DNA from: an uncultured Ectothiorhodospiraceae bacterium | GTDB taxonomy: Bacteria > Pseudomonadota > Gammaproteobacteria > UBA9214 | Assembly: GCA_947258545.1 (NCBI GenBank) | Contig: CAMYJI010000021.1 | Span: forward strand, 1 to 64,000 | Direction of reading: 5' to 3' | DNA length: 64,000 nucleotides | Shown: piece after piece, positions 1-6,813 of the stretch | How the letters are laid out: each line of letters begins with the position of its first letter | Position numbering within the stretch: the stretch's first letter is position 1 | Notes under the pieces: generated by a model | What the model saw: the letters and a program-made list of their open reading frames with translations, nothing else | What the model was told of the DNA's origin: nothing | Database searches by the model: none | Translations under genes and position numbers: made by a program

Positions 1-1
1 T

Positions 2-18
2 CATGGTCTTCTCCTCCT
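2..18 (-). promoter_or_regulatory. RBS and start codon of a gene leaving the left edge
   Basis: On the minus strand AGGAGGAG (18-11) is followed after six bases by ATG at 4-2, so a gene begins here and runs off the window. The context is nearly identical to the start of the cytochrome at 12464 (AGGAGGAG, three bases, ATG). It would be the next gene downstream of the interrupted cytochrome, beyond the terminator at 147-178. Only four coding bases are visible, so no product can be named. Confidence 0.6.
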
Positions 19-146
19 TTCTGATGGTTGATTACAACTCCATCATGGCGCATTGCGACGCCGTTAATAAGGGGGAGGAGACCATCTCATCAACCTACGA
101 CTACGGCTGGGATGCCTCTAGCAGCAGTACCCACATCCCTGTAGAC

Positions 147-178
147 AAAAAAATGGAGGGGAAGTGACCTTCCCCTCC
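147..178 (-). terminator. Rho-independent terminator after the nonaheme cytochrome
   Basis: A perfect 10-bp stem (GGAGGGGAAG at 155-164 with CTTCCCCTCC at 169-178, four-base loop) is followed on the minus strand by seven T (153-147). A second hairpin, CCCGCTCCG/CGGAGCGGG at about 189-207, lies just before it. Together they end transcription of the cytochrome gene whose stop is at 229. Confidence 0.85.
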
Positions 179-228
179 GGGTTTAAATCACCCGCTCCGA
201 CGGAGCGGGTTTCCTGTCTCCTGCCTTG

Positions 229-3200
229 CTACCAGCCGCAAGTCGAGCCGGCCTCGGTCTCGGAGACATACTCCCAGACCTTCTCCGACACCCGGCCCTG
301 GATCAGGTGGTTCTTCCAGGTTGTACCGCTACCATCCACGTCATTACATGCAACCAGATTCTGGAAGCCCACATCCGGGCCACCGTTGAGCTGGTGGCAG
401 GACGTGCAGACGGTGTCATACAACGGCTGCGGTGTGCCGGCATCGACGTACTGACCACCGGCCACATCACCCAGGGCCTCGATCTCGGCCTTGTCCTGGA
501 TCTTGCGGCTGACACGGCCGAAGAAGGAGTGGCGCAGCCACTTGCCCGCGGTCTCGGAGATCTTGTTGGTCCGGTCATTGTGGCAGTTCTGACAGACCCC
601 GCCATCCTGCAACACACTCACGTTGTCGGTGAAGGTGTGCGCCCAGGCGACCGCATTCTCGAAGGTGCGGACGCGTTTGCCGTTGTACATCACGCCCTGC
701 ATCCAGGTCGGAACGCCGTTTTGGTTCACCTCGTGGCAGGTCTCGCACTTGAGCGGACCGTGGGAGCCGTCCGGGTTCAGGGCCGCCGCCTGCGCATAGG
801 AGGTGCTGTCGATGGTCGGGGTCACGGGATAGAGGCCGTGGATCGACTCATGACAGGACTGGCAGGTGAGGTCCTGGTGGCCACGCGAGTAGCGCATCAG
901 GCTGGCCTTGCGCGGGTAGTTGAACGGCGGGAACGGATTGAGGTTGCCGCTCTGCTCGGTGAACGGTGCCGCGTGGCAGTCCGCGCAGTGCGGCTCGCCC
1001 GGCGACAGCCAGTGGTCACGACCGTCGGTGGCGGCATCGAACGGCACCGGCGCCGCTATACTGCCAAAGCCCTCGAGATCCAGCTCCGCCTGAGCCGCTG
1101 CAACGCAGTCCGGCGTGGTGCAGAAGCCCTGCAGGATGCGTACGCTCGGATCACCCGCACCGCCCACGGCCCCACCCGCGTCGCCATCGAAGTCGAGGCA
1201 GGCATACACCCCGAAGCGCGGCACCAGGAACGGGAAGCGCGGACCGCAACCGGTATCAGACGTACTGACCTCGATGATCGCCACGTTGGCATCCGGGTTG
1301 GCAACCACATCCGGGTTCCAGGTGGAATGGGTGAAATCGCCCAGCCCGTTGGTATCGGTCGGATCCAGCCAGGCGATGGCCTGGGCCTCGCTGACCCCGA
1401 CCGCCGATGCAATCGCCGCCAGCGTGGTCCCGGCACGCGGATTGGTGATGCACTCGCCGTTGATCAGATCGGTGCAGTTTTCGGCCTTCCACAGTTCCTG
1501 GCCCAACTGGTTGTGACAGTTGGTGCACCAGATGCCGCGATTGTCGACGTCGCTGCCGGCCAGGCCCGCCTGGCCCTGCGAGACATTGTCCTGCAGCCAC
1601 TGACCAACACCGTTGAGGTATTCATCCGTCTCCGCGCCGTCGACGTCCTTCAGCGGGTTGGAATGGACATCACGGCCCACGAAACAGCCGCCGGCCGCCA
1701 GGCGGTTATCACCGGCGGCCTGGAAGTTGTCGCCGTCCAGGGTGATCGGGTAGCCGTCGGTGACACCGTCGGAACGGTGTGCAGGGTGGCAGCCCTGGCA
1801 ACCGCCGTCACGACCCAGCCCGTCGGAGAAGGAGATCACACCACATCCTTCAGCAGTTGTGCACTCATCCGTGCCACGATGATTCCAGTGGATCGCCTCG
1901 GTGATCGGCTGGATGATCTGGCGCGTGCCCGGACCGCCGTCGGGACACAGGACCGTGCTGGTCGGGTCGACCCTGCAGCCCGACTTGACCACGGCAATGA
2001 CATTATCGGCGTGGCACTTCTGGCAGATCACGCTCTCGAAGCCGAGGCGGGTGTTCTGCGCGTCAGGCGCCGGTCCGCAATCGGCCGGGTTGGGGCCACA
2101 ACCCGGATAGGTGGCCGTGAAGTTGGTGCCGTTCTCGTCGTCATGCAGGGCCATCATGTTGATGGCCGCCGACTTCAGACGCGCATACCAGTCGGAGTCA
2201 CCCGGCAGAATGGTGTAGAAGGCCACCCAGAACTGGTACTCCAGGTCGGTCAGCGGCTCCAGGTCCAGACCCGTGGGGGTCGTCAGCGGATCGTACGGGT
2301 CGGGCCCGCCGGCACGCTTTATATAATTCGGGCTGTTGACGTTCGGCTGCAAGGTGTTGGGGTTGATGGACGGTGCCGAGTGGCAACGCTCGCAGTTGGG
2401 GATATCGATCGGCGCCGTGCCGAAGCCGATCACCGGATGGCCGTTGCTGCCGATCACGGCATCACCGGAGGGATACTCGTGCAATGCCGCCTTCATGGCC
2501 ACGTACGGCCGGATGGTGTCCTCGTCCACCGCGCCCGGGTCGCCGAAGAAGTTGATGCTGTCCTCGAAGGGGGTCAGCGGCAGGCCCAGGGCCTCCCACA
2601 TGCGCGGCGAGGTCAGCATCACCGGCAGATCCTCCAGCACCTTCATCTGGGTGTACACCACGGTGCCGGTGTCGGTGGAGAAGGTCAGGAAATTATCAAA
2701 TGGCGCCGCGCTGCCCGTCGGACCCAGGGGCTGCAGGGACGCGCCGACATTGGCGGGGTACTCAACCATACCGGTGACACCGAGGCGAATCTTGTCTGCC
2801 TCGATGCCGGTGTTCCCGCAACCTTCCAGGTTGGGCCCGGCCGGTGTCGGATGTTCCGCACTCACGTAGATGTAAAAGTGGTTCAGCCAGGCGTTGGCGT
2901 AGTTGTCGGTGGCATCAGTATAGTCGCCGTCACCCTGCCACACACCGTAGGCCGCACCGGCATACAATCCGTAGAGCAGCTGTCCGTCGGGGCCGATCGC
3001 AGCGGAATCCGCGCGGGTATCCGTGTAGAGCAGTGAATTGCCCTCCGCATCGCTGATCAATGTGGAAGTCTGCGGCTTGCCCTGGCCCTCCAGGCGTGGC
3101 TGCGCGTCGTGATAGTAGCGCACCTGGTATTTCTTGAACTCACCCGCGCCGTCCAGCTCCAGATCTCGCAGCACCGTTTCGCGGGCCAGCAGGTCAAGAC

Positions 3201-3567
3201 CCACGGTGTCGGACGCATCCAGGAGCCGCGGGAACAGCGCCGCCTGGTTGTCGGGGGCCTGCCCGCCATTCGTCGGAAGGGTCTGCGGCTTGGTGATCTG
3301 CGCCACGATGGAGTTATAGGGCGGCAGCACGCAACAGTAGGCGAACTCGAAGCCGGTGCAGTGCATGCCCAGCTCGTAGTTCATGGTCATCTTGAAGTCC
3401 GGCTGGTCGGACAGGATCTGAACGGCCACCGTCGCGGGAGCGGACAGTTCGCCCAGGGCATCCTGCGCCTGGTATGTGAAGGTGTCCACCGCATTATCGA
3501 CCGCGCCGCCTGCCGGGGTGTAGTCGAACGAGCCATCCGGGTTCAGGGTCACGCTGCCCTGAGTCAC
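229..3567 (-). CDS. Nonaheme cytochrome c, C-terminal part of a gene interrupted by an in-frame stop
   Basis: This open frame carries nine CxxCH heme sites (CERCH, CQKCH, CQGCH, CTNCH, CADCH, CQSCH, CETCH, CQNCH, CTSCH) and ends in TCGW like its paralog at 8520-12464. It begins with the second half of a cadherin-like repeat, then has the conserved segment NYELGMHC followed by a Cys-Cys and LPPYN, shared exactly with the paralog. The upstream frame 3619-4380 is in the same reading frame and is separated only by TAA at 3619-3621, so both are parts of one gene of about 1,383 codons. The GTG at 3567 has no convincing ribosome binding site and the fragment has no signal peptide, so on its own it would not be exported or receive heme. 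Family knowledge: large secreted multiheme electron carriers with the LGMHC segment. Without readthrough or a sequence error it is a pseudogene. Confidence 0.85.
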   Translation of the reverse strand: MTQGSVTLNPDGSFDYTPAGGAVDNAVDTFTYQAQDALGELSAPATVAVQILSDQPDFKMTMNYELGMHCTGFEFAYCCVLPPYNSIVAQITKPQTLPTNGGQAPDNQAALFPRLLDASDTVGLDLLARETVLRDLELDGAGEFKKYQVRYYHDAQPRLEGQGKPQTSTLISDAEGNSLLYTDTRADSAAIGPDGQLLYGLYAGAAYGVWQGDGDYTDATDNYANAWLNHFYIYVSAEHPTPAGPNLEGCGNTGIEADKIRLGVTGMVEYPANVGASLQPLGPTGSAAPFDNFLTFSTDTGTVVYTQMKVLEDLPVMLTSPRMWEALGLPLTPFEDSINFFGDPGAVDEDTIRPYVAMKAALHEYPSGDAVIGSNGHPVIGFGTAPIDIPNCERCHSAPSINPNTLQPNVNSPNYIKRAGGPDPYDPLTTPTGLDLEPLTDLEYQFWVAFYTILPGDSDWYARLKSAAINMMALHDDENGTNFTATYPGCGPNPADCGPAPDAQNTRLGFESVICQKCHADNVIAVVKSGCRVDPTSTVLCPDGGPGTRQIIQPITEAIHWNHRGTDECTTAEGCGVISFSDGLGRDGGCQGCHPAHRSDGVTDGYPITLDGDNFQAAGDNRLAAGGCFVGRDVHSNPLKDVDGAETDEYLNGVGQWLQDNVSQGQAGLAGSDVDNRGIWCTNCHNQLGQELWKAENCTDLINGECITNPRAGTTLAAIASAVGVSEAQAIAWLDPTDTNGLGDFTHSTWNPDVVANPDANVAIIEVSTSDTGCGPRFPFLVPRFGVYACLDFDGDAGGAVGGAGDPSVRILQGFCTTPDCVAAAQAELDLEGFGSIAAPVPFDAATDGRDHWLSPGEPHCADCHAAPFTEQSGNLNPFPPFNYPRKASLMRYSRGHQDLTCQSCHESIHGLYPVTPTIDSTSYAQAAALNPDGSHGPLKCETCHEVNQNGVPTWMQGVMYNGKRVRTFENAVAWAHTFTDNVSVLQDGGVCQNCHNDRTNKISETAGKWLRHSFFGRVSRKIQDKAEIEALGDVAGGQYVDAGTPQPLYDTVCTSCHQLNGGPDVGFQNLVACNDVDGSGTTWKNHLIQGRVSEKVWEYVSETEAGSTCGW

Positions 3568-3618
3568 AGCAGTATCCAGGTTGACCGCGATCAGTGGCGG
3601 GGTGCCGCCGAAGTCATT

Positions 3619-4380
3619 TTAGAGGACACCCGACACACGATCGGCCGCCACGTTCAGGGTCTTGCCAATCGGGGTGGCGTAGGCGTCGCCGCGGGCGGTG
3701 GGTCCGCCGCCGCCGACTGCGTTCACCGTGATGGTGACCGTCGCCGTGTTTGAGGTGAATTCACCGTCGGTTGCCTGGTAGGTGAAGGTATCGTCACCGG
3801 TGAATCCCCCGGCAGGTGTGTAGTCGAACGAGCCGTCCGTGTTCAAGGTCACCGTGCCGCCCTGACTGGTGGGCGCGTTGGTGCGCGGGTCGGCCACCGT
3901 GATGGGATCGTTGTCCGGGTCATTGTCGTTACCCAGTACACCCGGGGCGGGCACACTCAGCGGCGTGTCCTCCGTGGTGTTGTAGGAATCGTCGGCGGCA
4001 GTCGGGGGTTGATTGCCGCCGGCGTCGTTGACAGTCACCGTAACACTGGCGCTGCAGGTAGTGTTTTTCTTGGCACTGTTGGTACCGTCGAGCGTGGCCT
4101 GGAAACTACCGGTGCTATTATAGGTCACCGTGACCGTTTCTTGGCTAGAAGTAGCGGGAGTACCGCCCGCGAACGTCCAGTCATAGGTATGCGGGCTCTT
4201 GCCGGAGACGCTCCCCGTGAAATCAACTGACTGACCGACGGTGATGGTTGGCGGCTCTGGAACCGTCGTGATGGTGCAGTTGGCTGCTACCACTGCGCCA
4301 GACATGCCCAACACTGCAATCGCACCGGATGCAATCGCAAGGAAGCCTCGAATTATCCGCGACTGTGTCGTTGTTCTCAT
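3619..4380 (-). CDS. N-terminal part of the interrupted nonaheme cytochrome: signal peptide, PKD and cadherin-like domains
   Basis: The product starts with a Sec signal peptide ending in AVVA-AN, then a PKD-type Ig fold (about residues 32-115), one complete cadherin-like repeat (about 118-220, with GVLGNDNDPD) and the first third of a second repeat that stops at SGVL. The next codons in frame after TAA read NDFGGTPP, exactly what a continuing repeat should contain. I chose ATG 4380, third in the open frame, because AGGAG lies seven bases upstream of it; the first ATG at 4386 abuts the AGGAG. If translated alone it yields a secreted 253-residue adhesin-like fragment without heme. Confidence 0.8.
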   Translation of the reverse strand: MRTTTQSRIIRGFLAIASGAIAVLGMSGAVVAANCTITTVPEPPTITVGQSVDFTGSVSGKSPHTYDWTFAGGTPATSSQETVTVTYNSTGSFQATLDGTNSAKKNTTCSASVTVTVNDAGGNQPPTAADDSYNTTEDTPLSVPAPGVLGNDNDPDNDPITVADPRTNAPTSQGGTVTLNTDGSFDYTPAGGFTGDDTFTYQATDGEFTSNTATVTITVNAVGGGGPTARGDAYATPIGKTLNVAADRVSGVL

Positions 4381-4435
4381 GCCCATCTCCTCTTAATGGT
4401 GCCTTTTTTATGTCCCCGACTCTTGACGACGCTGC

Positions 4436-4453
4436 AAGCAAGCCTGGTGCCGG
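4436..4453 (-). promoter_or_regulatory. Candidate sigma54 promoter of the interrupted cytochrome
   Basis: On the minus strand CGGCACC, AGGC, TTGCTT gives GG at 4451-4450 and GC at 4439-4438 with exactly ten bases between, the -24/-12 spacing of RpoN promoters (consensus TGGCACG N4 TTGC). Transcription would start near 4426, about 45 bases before the start codon. The activator gene at 13698-15113 is of the sigma54-dependent class, which supports the call. Confidence 0.6.
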
Positions 4454-4559
4454 GACTGTGTCGTAATTATTAACAAATTCTTCTGGGTCTTCTGGTCAAG
4501 TCCGGTGTTGCCGTACCTTGCCCGCTGACTTCGTTCAGTGACTTTAATTGTGAGCATTT

Positions 4560-4680
4560 GTCATGCCAGCATGACTACGCTGATAAGCAACTGACTTTAA
4601 ATATTGATTAAAATATCAGCAGATGCTAACTGACATTTTCGGCATGACACTGACAGTCATTCTTGTCATGCCTGTCATGA
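4560..4680. promoter_or_regulatory. Cluster of GTCATGC/GCATGAC inverted repeats, likely activator sites
   Basis: GTCATGC-CA-GCATGAC at 4560-4575 is an inverted repeat with perfect 7-bp arms. GGCATGAC at 4641-4648 and GTCATGCC at 4665-4672 form perfect 8-bp arms with a 16-base spacer, and a further TGTCATGA follows at 4673-4680. The cluster lies 110-240 bases upstream of the sigma54-like promoter, where enhancer-binding proteins usually bind. Related sites occur at 12938-12960 and 15154-15167. Confidence 0.5.
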
Positions 4681-4846
4681 AAAGGTGTCAGGAACCTTTT
4701 TTCTCTTCAATGCCGACCGGAAAACTCCCGAATATTTTTCTGTAATACTATGTCTCTGACTTGTTATACACCACACATGATGTGCGCAAGGGCAACCGCC
4801 GAAAACGCATATATACAGTGCGCAGATTAGGTTCCTGACACCTTTA
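4681..4846. mobile_element. MITE-like remnant bounded by REP/RAYT terminal repeats
   Basis: The left end AAAGGTGTCAGGAACCTTTT (4681-4700) and an inverted right end GGTTCCTGACACCTTTA (about 4830-4846) bound 166 bases. The interior to about 4795 closely matches the leader of the transposase element at 6204 (shared blocks such as GACCGGAAAA, ACTCCC and ACATGATG). It looks like a deletion derivative of that element with the transposase removed. Its right end supplies the TAA stop codon (4846-4844) of the neighbouring prolyl isomerase. Confidence 0.7.
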
Positions 4847-6229
4847 CCGCCGGCGGGCCTGTTCGCGGATGACGTCCTCGTAGATCTCGACCTTTGCACC
4901 GGCCAGCCTCAGGTCGTCGGTGTATTTATCCAGGCGCTCCTGCAGCAGCCGACGGCGCACCTCCTGGTGTGTCGCCTCGTTGCCGATGGAAACATGGATC
5001 GGGGGGCGCATGCCCTGCACCAGGACCAGGTGCCACCCGGACGACGACTCAACCGGGCCACCGATCTCGCCGGGCGCCAGCGCAAAGGTCAGCTCATCCA
5101 GTGCGGGAGAACCGGTGTCCTTGCCCACCCAGCCGGTTTCCCCGAGATTCCTGGCGGCCCCCGGCGCGATGGAATACTCTGCCGCGGCCTTCGACAGGGT
5201 CAGCTCGCCGGCCTCGATCCTATTCAAGATATCCACGGCCTGTTTCCGGGTCTTGGCCACGACCATCTGGACCTTGCGCATCCTGGGGGTCGCAATCGTG
5301 TGGCGGTTGTCGGCGTAATAGGCACGGATCTCTTCCGGCGAGGGTTCCATCGCGGCGAGCAGCTTGCGACGCTGCAGCTTGACCAGATGGTTCTTACTGA
5401 TCTCATGGATGCGGGTCTTGTAGACCGGGTCCTGATCGAGATGCGCCGCCCTCGCCTTTTGCACCAGGATGCGGTAATCGGCAAAGTTATTCAGCAGCTC
5501 AAGCCGGTCCTGTGTTGTGACGGCAGCGTGCAATGAGGGCAGTTTCCGTTGCGCATCCCCCCAGGTCAGTGTCTCAACACCGATCGTCGCCACTCGTTCC
5601 GAGGCAGCTCGGGTCGCATCCTGCCCGGGGTCGAGTGCGGTCTCGTTGATTGCGATCTCGATGCCTTCACGCAGCCCTGCCCACAGGCGGTCCGGTTGTT
5701 CCTGCTGCTTGTGCTTGCGTAGCGTTGCCATGATGGCGGTGCGCATAGCGTCGGTCAGCTCCCCTTGCGGCTGATCGGAACGCTGGTAGAACGCCTCCAC
5801 CTCCGCGTCAGAGACCGTTGGCTCGCGCGCCAGGGCCGTCTCGCGATAGAGCGAGACCAGTTCTGCATCGGAGTGCACCTCGATCATGCCCCGGTAGGCA
5901 GGGTCCCGGTCCAGGCCCTGGTTGAGGGCGTCAAGGTAGATCAGGTTCGCGCTGATCAACTTATCCAGCAGGGTCAAGTGGAAGTCATCCCGTTCCGGGG
6001 TGCCATAGGCCGGGATCGAAGAATCCGCCGCAGCCGCAGTGTTTATCGTGGCAGTGATCTCGCTGAAGGTAATGACCTGGTCGCCCACCCGGGCGATCAT
6101 GTCATCCGGCCGTTGTTCAGCTACCGCTGCCGGCGGTGTGGCCTCAGGGACGCCCCGGGATGACCCGTCGTCGCAGGCGCCCAGCAACAACAGACCGGAA
6201 ATCAAAGGTGTCAGGAACCTTTTTCTCAT
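4844..6229 (-). CDS. Parvulin-type peptidyl-prolyl isomerase, lipoprotein (copy 1)
   Basis: Predicted outer-envelope folding factor of the SurA/PpiC type. The start chosen, ATG 6229, gives a lipoprotein signal peptide with lipobox LLGAC at residue 19. SurA-like N-terminal segments follow (ARVGDQVITFSEI and a second module TIGVETLTWGDA), then a parvulin domain near residues 310-405 (RKVQMVVAKT, LGETGWVGKDTG, GGPVESSSGWHLV). It is paralogous to 6811-8325, and the pair lies between the two nonaheme cytochromes, so a role in folding exported cytochromes is inferred. Oddity: the first codons, reading RKRFLTPL, are encoded by the terminal repeat of the transposase element at 6204-6224, and the TAA stop lies in another copy of that repeat. 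An upstream in-frame ATG at 6328 would instead give a start inside the element with no signal peptide. Confidence 0.85.
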   Translation of the reverse strand: MRKRFLTPLISGLLLLGACDDGSSRGVPEATPPAAVAEQRPDDMIARVGDQVITFSEITATINTAAAADSSIPAYGTPERDDFHLTLLDKLISANLIYLDALNQGLDRDPAYRGMIEVHSDAELVSLYRETALAREPTVSDAEVEAFYQRSDQPQGELTDAMRTAIMATLRKHKQQEQPDRLWAGLREGIEIAINETALDPGQDATRAASERVATIGVETLTWGDAQRKLPSLHAAVTTQDRLELLNNFADYRILVQKARAAHLDQDPVYKTRIHEISKNHLVKLQRRKLLAAMEPSPEEIRAYYADNRHTIATPRMRKVQMVVAKTRKQAVDILNRIEAGELTLSKAAAEYSIAPGAARNLGETGWVGKDTGSPALDELTFALAPGEIGGPVESSSGWHLVLVQGMRPPIHVSIGNEATHQEVRRRLLQERLDKYTDDLRLAGAKVEIYEDVIREQARRR

Positions 6230-6813
6230 CGAGATCGACCGGAAAAACTCCCATTTATTTTTTCGTCGTATACTATCCTGGATACGCCACATAGCCATAC
6301 ATGATGCGCACCAGGGAGGGTATGCCATGGGAAGGCCACGACGAGTCGCAACCGGCGGTATTGTATATCAGGTCCTCAATCGCGCAACCGCGCGTTCACA
6401 GATATTTCATTCTCCTGCCGATTACCAGGCCTACGAACAGCTCCTTATCGATGCCTGGAATCGCTTCGATATGCGCATACTGGCATTTTGTATTATGCCA
6501 AACCACTGGCACATGGCTCTCTGGCCGCGTAAAGACGATGACCTGTCGAAATATACCGGGTTGGCTGACACTGACCCATTCGCAACGCTGGCATGCCTGC
6601 CGCCACACAGCCGGCGAGGGTCATCTATACCAGGGACGGTTTAAGGAACCTCTGATTTATTGATGCATCACGTCATTGCGAGCGCGATGTGCATGGAGAA
6701 GGTGAGACCGGGAACCGGTCGAGAGGCTGGCCTGGGCCATGAACAAGTGCCGCGGGAGGCATGGATGCCGGGAGCGGCCGCCGAAGATACATTAAAGGTA
6801 CCTGACACCTTTA
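6204..6813 (+). mobile_element. Decayed REP-associated tyrosine transposase element
   Basis: The left end AAAGGTGTCAGGAACCTTTTT (6204-6224) and the right end GGTACCTGACACCTTTA (about 6797-6813, one mismatch inverted) bracket a broken IS200-like transposase reading frame. The 3' part between about 6664 and 6790 contains a stretch (AAGTGCCGCGGGAGGCATGG) related to intergenic repeats at about 27160-27200 and 52735-52775. The element lies between the two isomerase genes and overlaps the start of one and the stop of the other. Confidence 0.75.
6327..6663 (+). pseudogene. REP-associated tyrosine transposase (RAYT), frameshifted and truncated
   Basis: Reading from ATG 6327, MGRPRRVATGGIVYQVLNR is the typical N-terminus of the TnpA_REP family, and MPNHWH contains the HUH metal-binding motif of this superfamily. 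Near 6558-6562 the frame shifts by one base: the next frame reads WLTLTHSQRWHACRH and HLYQGRFK, the expected continuation. It then stops at TGA 6661-6663, well short of the family length, so the helix carrying the catalytic tyrosine is missing. It is therefore inactive; copies elsewhere would be needed to move the repeats. Confidence 0.85.

Noticed and set aside
226-3036. 936-residue open frame on the plus strand across the interrupted cytochrome
   Set aside because: It lies antisense to nine intact heme motifs, has no ribosome binding site and a composition typical of antisense frames in GC-rich genes.
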